The notes below the pieces were generated by a model. That model did not search any database and was not told where the DNA came from. It was given only the letters and a program-made list of their open reading frames with translations. Shown here in pieces: positions 53,259 through 62,354 of a stretch of DNA of 64,000 nucleotides; positions within the stretch are counted from its first letter, which is position 1; each line of letters starts with the position of its first letter. The stretch spans positions 8,260,001 through 8,324,000 of the forward strand of contig NC_021658.1 in assembly GCF_000418325.1 (NCBI RefSeq). The letters run 5' to 3'. A program made the position numbers and the translations under genes. The DNA comes from Sorangium cellulosum So0157-2 (lineage in GTDB: Bacteria; Myxococcota_A; Polyangia; Polyangiales; Polyangiaceae).

Positions 53259-53920
53259 CGGGTGCCCTCCTCGATCCAGGTCGCGAGCACGGGGTCTCGC
53301 TGGGCGGCGCTCACGAAGCGCGCCTCGGCCCGGGCGATCCGCCGCTTGATCGTCGCCAGCGACACGCCGCAGGCGGCCGCCGCCTCGGTGAGCTCCATGC
53401 CCTCGATGTAGCGCAGCGCGAAGGCGACGCGCTCGTCGAGCGGGAACGACTCGAGCAGCCGGTAGGTCCGATCGTGGGCCTCCCGGAGCTCCGCGTCGGC
53501 GCCGCGCGCCGGGGGCTCGGGGAGGTCCTCGGGCGAGAAGAAGCGCAGCCAGCTCCGGGCCTTGTGGTGGCGGATGCTCTTGCACGCGGTGTGGACCGCG
53601 ACCGACCTCATCCACGACGTCAGCGCCGCCGCGTCGCTCACCTGGTGGACGCTCGCGTAGGCGGACACGAAGGCGTCGTGGACGACGTCCGCGAACGTCG
53701 TGTGCCGCTCGGCCCCGAGGATGCGGCGGGCGATGCGCTCGACGAGGGCGCCGTAGCGCTCGAAGAGGACCGCCTTGGCCCAGGGATCGCCGCGCTGGAG
53801 GCGGCGGAGCAGCTCGGCGTCGTCGCGCTCCACCGGCAGCGCGACGAGCTGTCCGCCGCCCGGCGAGGGGCCGGCGCGGCTCGCGGCGTGCGGGAGCGGC
53901 GAGCGGGATCCGCTAGCCAT
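53246..53920 (-). CDS. ECF-type RNA polymerase sigma factor
   Basis: A 224-residue sigma-70 family protein. Region 2: ELLRRLQRGDPWAKAVLFER and FADVVHDAFVSAYASV with SWMRSVAVHTACKSIRHH; region 4: LDERVAFALRYIEGMELTE and the helix-turn-helix AAACGVSLATIKRRIARAEA. It directs RNA polymerase to a small regulon. It is the first gene of an operon with a FecR-like protein and an outer-membrane protein and lies back to back (about 200 bases) with the exopolysaccharide operon, which is therefore a likely target. The first 25 residues are poorly conserved; start may be internal. Confidence 0.87.
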   Translation of the reverse strand: MASGSRSPLPHAASRAGPSPGGGQLVALPVERDDAELLRRLQRGDPWAKAVLFERYGALVERIARRILGAERHTTFADVVHDAFVSAYASVHQVSDAAALTSWMRSVAVHTACKSIRHHKARSWLRFFSPEDLPEPPARGADAELREAHDRTYRLLESFPLDERVAFALRYIEGMELTEAAAACGVSLATIKRRIARAEARFVSAAQRDPVLATWIEEGTRWNP

Positions 53921-54116
53921 GGCGGTCTCCGCGACGGGAGGCGGCGAGGTCGCCGAGCCGAGGCTCGGCGCTGCGGGACGGAGCGGCTTCGATGCGGTCG
54001 GGCACAGCGCTGCACCAAAGGACCGGCAGGGGCCCGAGACGGCTCACGATCCTTTTCGTGCGCCCCGGTGAGCCGTCCGGAGGCGGAGGCGGCCCCTTGG
54101 GGGCGACCGGGACGAG
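53921..54116. promoter_or_regulatory. Divergent promoter region between the sigma and exopolysaccharide operons
   Basis: About 195 bases that must hold promoters for both operons. I cannot pick out ECF-type -35/-10 elements with confidence. CACGATCCTTTTCGTG (about 54041-54056) is a 16-bp imperfect palindrome and the best operator candidate. Confidence 0.4.
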
Positions 54117-55295
54117 ATGTCCCCCTTCCTTGCCATGCGCCTCGCCGCCTTCGCTTCTTGCTGCATCGTCGCCGCCGCGCTCGTGGACGCGGGCGCCGCC
54201 GGCGCCACGCCGCGCCCGCTCCCCGGCGACTGGCGGTACATCGCCGAGGCGCAGGAGCGGCTTGCCATGGCCGATCACGGGGCGGCGGAGGCCCTCCTCG
54301 CGCGGGTCCCCGCGCAGAGCGAGGCGGCGCGCGACGCCGGCCTCCTGCGCGCCCAGCTCGACGCGGCGCTCGCCCCGCGCCTCGAGCTCGAGACCCGCGC
54401 CTTCTTCGACACGCAGCCGCTCGATCGCTTGTCGCAGCGCGCCGGGGTGTCGTTCTGGCCGGCGGCGAGCCTCCAGCTGCAGCTCCGCGCGGTCGGCCTC
54501 TGGTACCCGCGCGCCCCGCGCGAGACGACGGAGCTCGGCGGCAGCGCGACGCCGGCCTACGCGGTGGGCGGGCTCGTGGGGCTCCTCTTCCGCCCGGCCC
54601 GGGCCGACCTCGACGTCAGCGCGACGGGCCTCGGGCGGATCTGGGCGGACGGCAGCGCGCGGCTGTCGGGGAGCGCAGCGATCGAGGGGCGGTGGCTGTC
54701 GCCTGTGCGGCTCCGCGCCTCGGCGCGCCGCGACGAGCTGCTCGACACCCACGCGGCGATCCGCGAGCACGTCTTCGTCACCGCGGCGGGCGGCGCGCTC
54801 GCCGTCGACGACTGGAACGGCTGGGGCGGAGAGCTCCGCGGCGAGGGGCGCTGGTACTCCGACAGCAACCGCGGCCTCACGGCCTACGGCTGGGCCGTGG
54901 CGCCGGTCCTGCGCGGCGCGCTGAGCCTCAAGGCCGGGTGGGGGGCGGCCTGGGCCGACACCTCGCGCTCGCGCTGGTCGCTCGCGGCGCAGGCCTACGC
55001 GCCGTACTTCACCCCCCTCGGCGCGCGCCGCCACGGGCCCATCGTCGTCGCGGCGCTCTCGCTCGGCAAGCTCCGCGTCGACGCGAGCGGCGACGTCGCC
55101 GTGCAGGGGAGCGAGCTCGATCCGACCGCGCTCGCCTGGGGCGTCACCTCGCGCGTCGACGGCGCCTACGTCGACCTCCGCGCGGGCGCCTCGCTCGACC
55201 TCGGCGGCGCCCGCGTGGGCGTCACCTACCACCACAACCACCAGCTCTATTACCGGTTCCATGACGCGTCGATTCGTCTCGAGCTCCCGCTTTGA
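54117..55295 (+). CDS. Outer-membrane beta-barrel protein of the exopolysaccharide operon
   Basis: A 392-residue protein with a signal peptide (LAAFASCCIVAAALVDAGA) and a short TPR-like stretch (RYIAEAQERLAMADHGAAEA), then about fourteen amphipathic strands (RLELETRAFFDT, SLQLQLRAVGLWYP, LDVSATGLGRIW, VGVTYHHNHQLYYRFHD) ending RLELPL. TPR followed by a barrel is the layout of PgaA/AlgE/BcsC-type exopolysaccharide exporters, although much smaller. It is the first gene of a six-gene operon and overlaps the synthase gene by 35 bases. Likely role: passage of the polymer through the outer membrane. Inferred from layout and position. Confidence 0.75.
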   Translation: MSPFLAMRLAAFASCCIVAAALVDAGAAGATPRPLPGDWRYIAEAQERLAMADHGAAEALLARVPAQSEAARDAGLLRAQLDAALAPRLELETRAFFDTQPLDRLSQRAGVSFWPAASLQLQLRAVGLWYPRAPRETTELGGSATPAYAVGGLVGLLFRPARADLDVSATGLGRIWADGSARLSGSAAIEGRWLSPVRLRASARRDELLDTHAAIREHVFVTAAGGALAVDDWNGWGGELRGEGRWYSDSNRGLTAYGWAVAPVLRGALSLKAGWGAAWADTSRSRWSLAAQAYAPYFTPLGARRHGPIVVAALSLGKLRVDASGDVAVQGSELDPTALAWGVTSRVDGAYVDLRAGASLDLGGARVGVTYHHNHQLYYRFHDASIRLELPL

Positions 55296-56907
55296 TCCGG
55301 AGCTCTTCCGGTGGTCGTCGGCCGCGCCCGTGCGGCTCGTCGATCGCATGATCGTCCGGGCGATCGTGGCCTTCGGGCTCGTGGGGGTCGCCGGCTTCGC
55401 GAGCTTCTGGTTCCAGGAGCGCCACGTCGCCCACCTCGCGGCCTTCGTCGCGCTGTCGATCGCGGTCTGGTACGGCATCGGCCGCATCGTCCTCGCCTGG
55501 ATCGGCTACCTCGCGCTGGACCGCGTCGAGCACCGCCCGGCGCCCGAAGGGCTCTCCGTCGCGGTCTTCACCACGGCCGCGCCGGGCGAGCCCATCGCGA
55601 TGTTCGAGGCGACCCTCGCGGCGCTCGCCCGCGTCCGCTACCCGCACCGCACGTACCTCCTCGACGGCACGGGCGACCCGCGCTTCCGCGCGCTCGCCGC
55701 GCGGCACGGCGCGGTGTGGCTCGACTCGAGCGGCGTCCCGGGCGCCAAGGCCGGCAAGATCAACGCGGCCCTCGCGCGGACCACCGAGGACTTCGTCCTG
55801 GTCCTCGACCCGGACCACCTGCCGTTCCCGGAGCTCTTCGACCGCGTCCTCGGGCACTTCGACGACCCGCGCGTGGGCTTCGTGCAGGTCTCGCAGGGCT
55901 ACTACAACCAGGCCGACTCCCCGATCGCCCGCGGCGCGGCCGAGCAGACCTACGGGTTCTACGGGCCGATGCAGCTCGGGCTCCACGGGCTCGGCTGCGC
56001 GGTCGCCATCGGCGCCAACTGCACCTTCCGCCGCGCCGCGCTCGCGTCCATCCGCGGGCACGCCGTGGGGCTCGCGGAGGATCTGATGACCTCCATCCGG
56101 CTCCACGCGGCGGGGTGGCGCTCGGTCTACGTCCCGGAGATCGTGAGCCGCGGGCTCGTGCCCGACGACCTCGGCGGGTACTTCGGCCAGCAGCTCAAGT
56201 GGGCGGCCGGCGCGGTCGACGCGCTCTTCGCCGAGGTCGTGCCGCGCTTCTTCCAGCTCAGCGCGCGCCAGCGGCTCTCCTACGTGGCCATCGGCACGTA
56301 CTACCTCACGGGCCCCGCCACGCTGACGTACCTCGCCCTGCCGCTCGCCGCGCTCTGGGGCGATTGCTGGCCCATGCACGCGGATCCGGCGGGGTTCGTC
56401 GCCGCGGGCGCCCCCGTCGTCGCGGCCGCGGTCGCGCTCCACGTCTACGGGCAGCGGTGGTTCTGCGACCGCGCCACGGAGGGCGGCCTCCACTGGCGCG
56501 CCCTCCTCCTCAAGCTCGCCGCGTTCCCCATCTACACGCTCGGGGTGGTGCTGGCGGTCGCGAAGCGCCTCGTCCGCTACGTGCCCACGCCCAAGCGCGG
56601 GCTCGGCGGCCGGCTCCTGCCGCTCGCGTGGCCGCACCTCCTCGTCGTCGCTTCGTTCCTCGTCACGATCGGCGCGAGCCTCTGGCTCCGCACCTCCGCG
56701 CACGGGCTCGCCGAGCGCTGGAGCGACGCGGAGGCCTACTGGGCGATGGTCCTCTTCGGCGCGCTCGGGGCCGCGTCGATGAGCGGGGCGATCGCCTGGG
56801 CCGCGCGGCGCGGCGGGTGCGCGGCGATCGACCCCTGGGAGCGGCTCCCCGCGCTCGAGGCCACGACCACCACGACCGCCACGACCCCCCTCGGAGGATC
56901 ACGATGA
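55261..56907 (+). CDS. Processive GT2 glycosyltransferase (cellulose/mannan synthase-like)
   Basis: A 548-residue inner-membrane polymerase. Two N-terminal membrane helices (IVRAIVAFGLVGVAGFASFW, IAVWYGIGRIVLAWIGYLAL), then the cytoplasmic GT2 domain: LVLDPDHLPFP with the DxD-type motif (about 182), LAEDLMTSIRLHAAG as TED-like (about 271), and QQLKWAAGA as QxxRW-like (about 310). Four to six C-terminal helices form the translocation channel. It lacks a PilZ domain. BcsA-like synthases build linear beta-glycans from NDP-sugars. The product is unknown; the neighbouring mannanase suggests a mannose-containing chain. Start overlaps the barrel gene. Coupled to GH26 by ATGA. Confidence 0.86.
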   Translation: MTRRFVSSSRFDPELFRWSSAAPVRLVDRMIVRAIVAFGLVGVAGFASFWFQERHVAHLAAFVALSIAVWYGIGRIVLAWIGYLALDRVEHRPAPEGLSVAVFTTAAPGEPIAMFEATLAALARVRYPHRTYLLDGTGDPRFRALAARHGAVWLDSSGVPGAKAGKINAALARTTEDFVLVLDPDHLPFPELFDRVLGHFDDPRVGFVQVSQGYYNQADSPIARGAAEQTYGFYGPMQLGLHGLGCAVAIGANCTFRRAALASIRGHAVGLAEDLMTSIRLHAAGWRSVYVPEIVSRGLVPDDLGGYFGQQLKWAAGAVDALFAEVVPRFFQLSARQRLSYVAIGTYYLTGPATLTYLALPLAALWGDCWPMHADPAGFVAAGAPVVAAAVALHVYGQRWFCDRATEGGLHWRALLLKLAAFPIYTLGVVLAVAKRLVRYVPTPKRGLGGRLLPLAWPHLLVVASFLVTIGASLWLRTSAHGLAERWSDAEAYWAMVLFGALGAASMSGAIAWAARRGGCAAIDPWERLPALEATTTTTATTPLGGSR

Positions 56908-58070
56908 AGCGCTCCCACCGCGTCGCCTTGACAGCTGCCACCACGACCGGAGCCGCCCTCGCGGTGCTCTTCTCGACCTACGGCCGGGCGCCCGCCGAGA
57001 CCTGGCTCTCGTCGCTCTTCGGCACGGCGAGCGCGGCCGTGGCCACGGCGGATCTCTCCTGGACCGCCGGCCCCGAGCGCGACGCGCGGCTCGCCCGCCT
57101 GTCCACGGAGCTCGCGTCGCGGAGGCTGGACGACCTCCGCGCCCCGGCGCGCCTCCTCTACGGCGCGCACGACGGCGGGCTGCCGCGCGACGTCAGCGGG
57201 TACCTCGCGCTCGAGGCGGCGGTGGGCCAGACGCTCCTCCTCACGCAGATCTACGCGGCCTGGGGCGACGGCGCGGACCAGGCGTTCCCGAGCCGGGCGG
57301 CGCGGGCCATCTGGGCCGTGGGCTCGGTGCCGGTCATCACGTGGGAGCCCTGGCTCAGCGCGTTCCAGCACCTGGACGCGTCGCTCCGCCCGGCGGCGAC
57401 GCGGGACCAGGGCGGCCTCACCGACATCGCCGACGGCACGTACGACGTCTACGTCGACCGCTGGGCGAAGGCCGCGGCGGAGTACGGGCACCCGATCCTC
57501 CTCCGCTTCGCGCACGAGATGAACGACGGCTACCGCTACCCGTGGGGGCCGGCGAACAACCCGGACCCGCGGGAGTTCATCCGCGCGTGGCGGCACGTCG
57601 TCGGGCGCTTCCGCGCCGCGGGGGCGGCGAACGTCCTCTGGGTGTGGGCGCCGAGCGTCTCGTACGAGAACTACTGGGAGTACTACCCGGGCGACGCGTG
57701 GACCGACTGGGTCGCGACGGGCGTCCTCAATTACGGGACCGCCGTCCGCTGGTCCAAGTGGACCTCGTTCCAGGAGCTCTTCGCGCGCCACTACGAGCGC
57801 CTCGCGCCGCTCGGCAAGCCGATGATGATCGCCGAGCTCGGCACGCTCGCCGCCGGCGGGGATCGCGCCCGCTGGTACGAGGAGGCGCTGACGGGCTTCG
57901 CCGAGCGCCACCCCGCGGTGAAGGCGCTCTTGTTCTTCCACGTCGCGAGCGACGCGACCGTGACCCACGAGCCGCTCTCGTGGGCCTTTGCCGACGACCC
58001 CGCGGTCGCCGGCGCCGTGCGCCGCGCGCTCGCGGCGCAGACCCGCCATGCACAGGAGGTTCAGCGATGA
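56904..58070 (+). CDS. GH26 beta-mannanase-like glycoside hydrolase
   Basis: A 388-residue hydrolase. An N-terminal hydrophobic segment (TAATTTGAALAVLFSTYG) acts as signal anchor. The GH26 barrel has the acid/base Glu in LLRFAHEMNDGYRYPWG (about residue 203) and the nucleophile Glu in MMIAELGTLA (about 309), with HVVGRFRAAGAANVLWVWAP as another family mark. It cleaves beta-1,4-mannan or mixed-linkage glucan. In an exopolysaccharide operon it is expected to trim or release nascent polymer, like BcsZ in cellulose synthesis. GGAG precedes the ATG, which overlaps the synthase stop (ATGA). Stop overlaps the next start (ATGA). Confidence 0.87.
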   Translation: MKRSHRVALTAATTTGAALAVLFSTYGRAPAETWLSSLFGTASAAVATADLSWTAGPERDARLARLSTELASRRLDDLRAPARLLYGAHDGGLPRDVSGYLALEAAVGQTLLLTQIYAAWGDGADQAFPSRAARAIWAVGSVPVITWEPWLSAFQHLDASLRPAATRDQGGLTDIADGTYDVYVDRWAKAAAEYGHPILLRFAHEMNDGYRYPWGPANNPDPREFIRAWRHVVGRFRAAGAANVLWVWAPSVSYENYWEYYPGDAWTDWVATGVLNYGTAVRWSKWTSFQELFARHYERLAPLGKPMMIAELGTLAAGGDRARWYEEALTGFAERHPAVKALLFFHVASDATVTHEPLSWAFADDPAVAGAVRRALAAQTRHAQEVQR

Positions 58071-58840
58071 AGACCGTATTGCTCGCCGGCGGCCTCGGCA
58101 CCCGGCTCAGCGAAGAGACCGCCGACAGGCCGAAGCCGATGGTCGAGATCGGGGGCCAGCCCATCCTCTGGCACATCATGCAGATGTACGCCGCCCACGG
58201 CTTCGACGACTTCGTCGTGGCCTGCGGCTACAAGGGCGACGTCATCAAGGACTGGTTCGCGGGGCTCCGGACGCGCCGCGCGGACTTCACGGTGGACCTG
58301 CGGAGCGGCGAGGTCGACGCGCTCGGCGTCCACTGCCCGAGCTGGCGGGTGACGCTCATCGACACGGGGCTCCACACCCAGACGGGCGGGCGCATCCGCC
58401 GGCTCGACCGCGTGCTCGGGCGGGAGCCGTTCATGGTCACCTACGGCGACGGGGTCGGGGACATCGACATCGCGAAGCTCGTCGCCTTCCACCGGTCCCA
58501 CGGCAAGCTCGCGACGATCACCGCGGTCCGCCCGCCGGCGCGGTTCGGCGTCCTCGAGCTCCGGGGCAGCGAGGTCGCGGCGTTCGCCGAGAAGCCGCAG
58601 GCCGAGGCGGGGTGGATCAACGGAGGCTTCTTCGTCTTCGAGCCCGGCGCGCTCGAGTACCTCGAGTGCGACGACGCGACGCCGCTCGAGCGCGAGCCGC
58701 TCGAGCGGCTCGCCGCCCACGGGCAGCTCATGGCCTACCAGCACGAGGGCTTCTGGCAGCCGATGGATACCCTGCGCGACAAGCGCCTCCTCGAGCGGCT
58801 CTGGGACGAGGGGCGCGCGCCCTGGAGGACGTGGTCATGA
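58067..58840 (+). CDS. rfbF: Glucose-1-phosphate cytidylyltransferase
   Basis: A 257-residue nucleotidyltransferase that joins CTP and glucose-1-phosphate to CDP-glucose. Signature GGLGTRLSEETADRPKPMVE at the N-terminus (the CDP-glucose type SEET rather than the dTDP-glucose type), HIMQMYAAHGFDDFVVACGY, MVTYGDGVGDI and the end HEGFWQPMDTLRDKRLLERL. The TGD-like YGDGVGD holds the metal Asp. It is the first step of 3,6-dideoxyhexose synthesis. AGGAGG precedes the ATG, which overlaps the GH26 stop (ATGA). Cytoplasmic. Confidence 0.93.
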   Translation: MKTVLLAGGLGTRLSEETADRPKPMVEIGGQPILWHIMQMYAAHGFDDFVVACGYKGDVIKDWFAGLRTRRADFTVDLRSGEVDALGVHCPSWRVTLIDTGLHTQTGGRIRRLDRVLGREPFMVTYGDGVGDIDIAKLVAFHRSHGKLATITAVRPPARFGVLELRGSEVAAFAEKPQAEAGWINGGFFVFEPGALEYLECDDATPLEREPLERLAAHGQLMAYQHEGFWQPMDTLRDKRLLERLWDEGRAPWRTWS

Positions 58841-59904
58841 GCGAGCACCTCGACTTCTACGCGGGCCGCCGCGTGTTCGTCACCGGGCACACGGGGTTCA
58901 AGGGCTCCTGGCTCACCGCATGGCTGCGCCTGCTCGGCGCGCACGTCACCGGCTACGCGCTCCCGCCGGAGGGCGCGCCGAGCCTCTTCGCCGACGCGCG
59001 GATCGGCGACGGGGTCACCTCGATCTTCGGCGACATCTGCGACGAGGGGCCCCTCGCGCGGGCGATGGCCGAGGCCCGGCCGGAGATCGTGCTGCACCTC
59101 GCGGCGCAGGCGCTCGTCCGGCGATCGTACGCGCGGCCGCTGGAGACCTTCGCGACGAACGTCCTCGGGACGGCGCGCGTGCTCGAGGCGGCGCGGCGCC
59201 TCCCGTCGGTGCGGGTCGTCGTCGTGGTGACGACGGACAAGTGCTACGAGAACCACGAGTGGGTCTGGGGCTACCGCGAGACCGACGCCCTCGGCGGCCA
59301 CGACACGTACAGCGCGAGCAAGGCCTGCGCCGAGCTCGTCGCCGCGGCCTACCGGCGGTCGTTCTACGGGCGCGAGGTGGCGCTCGCGACCGCGCGCGCC
59401 GGGAACGTCATCGGCGGCGGCGACTGGGCCGAGGACCGCATCGTGCCGGACATCGTCCGGAGCGTCGCCGCGGGCGAGCCCGCGCGCATCCGGCACCCGC
59501 GCGCCGTGCGCCCCTGGCAGCACGTGCTCGATCCGCTCTCGGGGTACCTCCTCCTCGCGCGCCGGCTCTGGGACGATCCGGCGGGGTACAGCGGCGCCTG
59601 GAACTTCGGCCCGGACGACGCCGAGCCGACGACGGTGCACCGGCTCGCGGAGGCCATCGTCCGCGCGCTCGGGCGGGGCTCGCTGGATCTGGCCGAGCCC
59701 TCGGACGGCGAGCGGCTCCACGAGGCGGGCGCGCTGCGGCTCGACTGCAGCAAGGCGCGATCCCGGCTCGGCTGGCGTCCGCTGCTCGACACCGATCGCG
59801 CCATCCAGCTCACGAGCGCGTGGTACGCGCGCTACCTGGAGGATCGCGGGCGCGCGCGCTCCCTCGTCGAGGAGCAGCTCCGCTTCGCCACGGGGCTCGC
59901 GTGA
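58837..59904 (+). CDS. rfbG: CDP-glucose 4,6-dehydratase
   Basis: A 355-residue extended SDR enzyme converting CDP-glucose to CDP-4-keto-6-deoxyglucose. Rossmann motif VFVTGHTGFKGSWLTAWL, LHLAAQALVRRSY, TTDKCYEN, catalytic Tyr-Lys in DTYSASKACAE, and ARAGNVIGGGDWAEDRIVPD, all typical of RfbG rather than the dTDP enzyme RfbB. ATGA overlap with rfbF, GTGA overlap with the next gene. With rfbF it commits glucose to a CDP-deoxysugar used for the polymer. Confidence 0.93.
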   Translation: MSEHLDFYAGRRVFVTGHTGFKGSWLTAWLRLLGAHVTGYALPPEGAPSLFADARIGDGVTSIFGDICDEGPLARAMAEARPEIVLHLAAQALVRRSYARPLETFATNVLGTARVLEAARRLPSVRVVVVVTTDKCYENHEWVWGYRETDALGGHDTYSASKACAELVAAAYRRSFYGREVALATARAGNVIGGGDWAEDRIVPDIVRSVAAGEPARIRHPRAVRPWQHVLDPLSGYLLLARRLWDDPAGYSGAWNFGPDDAEPTTVHRLAEAIVRALGRGSLDLAEPSDGERLHEAGALRLDCSKARSRLGWRPLLDTDRAIQLTSAWYARYLEDRGRARSLVEEQLRFATGLA

Positions 59905-60839
59905 GGCTCGGCAAGGCGGTGGTCACGGGCGCGACCGGCTTCATCGGCTCGGCGCTCGTCCGGCGGCTCCTCGCGGGCGGGTGCGACGTCGTCGCGGCGG
60001 CGCCCGCGCGGCCCTCGGGGTGGGCGCGCCTCTCGCGCCCCGCGCCGGGCGAGCGTCTCCGGCGGCTCCCGCTCGAGCGCCTGACGCGGGACGCGCTCCT
60101 CGATGCGGTCGGCGACGCGCCGCCGGATGCGGTCTTCCACCTCGCGTCGGCCGGGGTGAACCCGAGGGAGCGCGCGCCGGACGCGCTCCTCGAGGGCAAC
60201 GTCGGGGCGCTCGTCGCGACGCTGGAGGCCGCCGCCCGCTGGGGCGGGGCGCGCGTGGTCTTCACGGGCTCGTGCTCGGAGTACAGCGCGGTCGTCGAGG
60301 GGCAGCTCGTCGGCGAGGGCGCGGCGCGCGCGCCCGCCGACCTCTACGGCGCCGCCAAGGCCGCCGCGCACGACTACGGGCGCGCCGTGGCGCGGGCGCT
60401 CTCGGTGCCGCTCGTGACGCTCCGCCTCTTCGGCGTCTACGGCCCTGGCGAGGCGCCCCATCGCCTGATCCCGTACCTCGCGGCCCGGCTCCGCGCGCGG
60501 GAGCGCGTCGACCTCACCCCCGGCACGCAGCTCCGCGATCTCACCTTCGTGGACGACGTCGTGGAGGCGCTGCTGCTCGGCGCGACGACGGCGGGGCTCG
60601 AGCTCGGCGCGGCCTACAACGTCTGCTCGGGGCGCCCCACGAGCGTGCGCGAGGTCTGCCTCGAGGTCGCGCGGCAGCTCGGCGCGCCGGAGTCCCTCCT
60701 CGACTTCGGCGCCCGTCCGCCGCGCGCCGATGAGCTTCCGTGGCTCGTCGGCGATCCCGGCCGCTTTCGCGCCGCCACGAGCTGGCGGCCGCGCGTGCCG
60801 CTCTCCTCCGGCGTCGCCGCCGCGCTCGCCGCATCGTGA
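59901..60839 (+). CDS. NAD-dependent epimerase/reductase, CDP-deoxysugar branch
   Basis: A 312-residue extended SDR protein, last gene of the operon. GTG start overlapping the rfbG stop (GTGA). Rossmann motif VTGATGFIGSALVRRLL, AVFHLASAGVN, the Ser in FTGSCSEYS, Tyr-Lys in DLYGAAKAAA, then LRLFGVYGPGE and a conserved DLTFVDDVVEALL. After rfbFG the usual next steps are reduction or epimerisation to 6-deoxy or 3,6-dideoxy sugars (as in CDP-abequose, CDP-paratose or CDP-6-deoxyglucose synthesis). The 3-dehydrase RfbH is not present in the window, so a 6-deoxy sugar is more likely than a 3,6-dideoxy one. Exact product unknown. Confidence 0.82.
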   Translation: MRLGKAVVTGATGFIGSALVRRLLAGGCDVVAAAPARPSGWARLSRPAPGERLRRLPLERLTRDALLDAVGDAPPDAVFHLASAGVNPRERAPDALLEGNVGALVATLEAAARWGGARVVFTGSCSEYSAVVEGQLVGEGAARAPADLYGAAKAAAHDYGRAVARALSVPLVTLRLFGVYGPGEAPHRLIPYLAARLRARERVDLTPGTQLRDLTFVDDVVEALLLGATTAGLELGAAYNVCSGRPTSVREVCLEVARQLGAPESLLDFGARPPRADELPWLVGDPGRFRAATSWRPRVPLSSGVAAALAAS

Positions 60840-61169
60840 TGGCGGTGGTCAGAGGGATCCATGAAGGCGGGTGGCAGGCAGAGACGATCGACCATCGTCC
60901 TGCGTCTCCGCCCTCGTGCAAGAGCGTCCGAGAGGCGCCTTCGTCGGCCGCAAACCTGCCCTCCCTGCGGCTACAGGGCGCGACGTCGGGCGCGACGCTC
61001 CGGATGTCGTTGGACGAAGGTGGACTCTCGACATGTGGAGAAATTGGCGACGCAGGTCGCTCTCGAAGGAGCGGCAACGTGCACAGCGAATCTCACGTCC
61101 GTCCACGCAGCTGTGAGCCCCGCCTTGACATTCCAGGTTTTCATTGGTTTCCTGCAGGGCAACAAGCCA
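60840..61169. other. Intergenic region after the exopolysaccharide operon
   Basis: About 330 bases. A frame from an ATG at 60861 runs into the next gene, but its 100 Arg-rich residues have no protein-like character, so I treat it as noncoding. TTGACA (61125-61130) with a 17-bp spacer and TTTCCT (61148-61153) is a weak promoter for the next gene. Confidence 0.45.
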
Positions 61170-62339
61170 GTGCCCCCAAGCAACTCCTCAGCGACAGAGT
61201 CGCTCCGGTCGTTCTTCGCCTCCTGCCCAGAGATGCTCTTCGTCGCGACGCTCGACGGCGAGCTCTTGCATTGCACCGACAGCCTGCGGCAGGCGCTGGG
61301 GCTCGCGCCGGATCAGGAGACGTCGCTCCTGGCCCTCGTCCATTCCGAGGAGCGCGACGCCGTCGAGGCCGCCCTTGCCCGGCTGCGGAGCGGTGGCGAT
61401 CCCGTGCAGCTCGACGTGCGGGTGCAGGACGGCCGGGGAGCTTACACGCCGATGTCGTACAGCGTGCGCCGGTCGCCCGAGGGGGACGCCATCCACGGGT
61501 CGCTCCGGCGGGCCGGAGGCGGCACCACGGACGGCGTATCGATGGCGAGGATGAAGGCCAAGCTCCTCGACTGCATCGCAGACCAGATGGACATCGGTGT
61601 CTGGGCGGTCGATCCGCAGGGGACCTTCATCTACCATGACGGCAGGGGGATCGAGCAGGCCGGCGTCAAGCGGGGTGCGCTGCTCGGGATGGACGTCTTC
61701 CAGGTCTACGCCGGCACAGAGATCGCCGAGAACCTGAAGCAGGCCCTCACCGGGAAGCAGATGCACGCGTACAACAGCGCGCACGACATGCACTGGGAGA
61801 GCTGGTTCTCCCCCGTGCTCGACGCCGATGGCGCCATTCAGATGGTGGCGGGGCTGACGCTCAACATCACCGAGCTGCGGAGAGCCGAGGACGATGTTCG
61901 CAGCAAGCTCATGCAGATCCAGCGGCAGCAGGAGGTCATCCGCAACCTGTCCACGCCGATCATCGAGGTGTGGAACGGGGTGCTGACGCTGCCGCTGGTC
62001 GGCGTCGTCGACAGCATGCGGACCGCCGATGTCCTGGACGCGCTGCTCACGCGCATCGTCGACAAGCAGGCGCGTTATGCGATCCTGGACCTCACAGGCG
62101 TCGATATCGTCGATTCGAGCGTGGCCAGCAACATCATCCAGCTCGTGACCGCGATCCGGCTGCTCGGCGCCGAGGGCGTCGTGGCGGGCATCAAGCCGAA
62201 CGTGGCGATGACGATGGTCCAGCTCGGACTGGACCTGTCGCAGATCCCCACGCAGCGGAACCTGCGCGCCGCGCTCGCCTTCTGCATCGGGATGATGAAT
62301 GGGGAGCAACAGAAGCAGGCTCGTGCCCAGAAGCCTTGA
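61170..62339 (+). CDS. RsbR-like protein with PAS domains and C-terminal STAS domain
   Basis: About 389 residues from a GTG at 61170; the start is uncertain. Two PAS-like sensor domains: about 10-120 (SLRSFFASCPEMLFVATLDG) and about 135-250 (LDCIADQMDIGVWAVDPQGT to SPVLDADGAIQMVAGLTLN). A helix links to the STAS domain (about 270-380: IIEVWNGVLTLPLVGVVD, ILDLTGVDIVDSSVASNIIQ, VAGIKPNVAMTMVQLGLD), which carries the Ser/Thr phosphorylation positions of RsbR/RsbS proteins. Such proteins form stressosome-like complexes or control partner-switching. No kinase or RsbS/RsbT gene is next to it. Cytoplasmic. Confidence 0.83.
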   Translation: MPPSNSSATESLRSFFASCPEMLFVATLDGELLHCTDSLRQALGLAPDQETSLLALVHSEERDAVEAALARLRSGGDPVQLDVRVQDGRGAYTPMSYSVRRSPEGDAIHGSLRRAGGGTTDGVSMARMKAKLLDCIADQMDIGVWAVDPQGTFIYHDGRGIEQAGVKRGALLGMDVFQVYAGTEIAENLKQALTGKQMHAYNSAHDMHWESWFSPVLDADGAIQMVAGLTLNITELRRAEDDVRSKLMQIQRQQEVIRNLSTPIIEVWNGVLTLPLVGVVDSMRTADVLDALLTRIVDKQARYAILDLTGVDIVDSSVASNIIQLVTAIRLLGAEGVVAGIKPNVAMTMVQLGLDLSQIPTQRNLRAALAFCIGMMNGEQQKQARAQKP

Positions 62340-62354
62340 CCTCGCGAGGGCGTG

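Noticed and set aside
60861..61169. N-terminal extension of the RsbR-like protein from the ATG at 60861
   Set aside because: The extra about 100 residues are Arg-rich and without domain character, and a promoter-like sequence lies inside.
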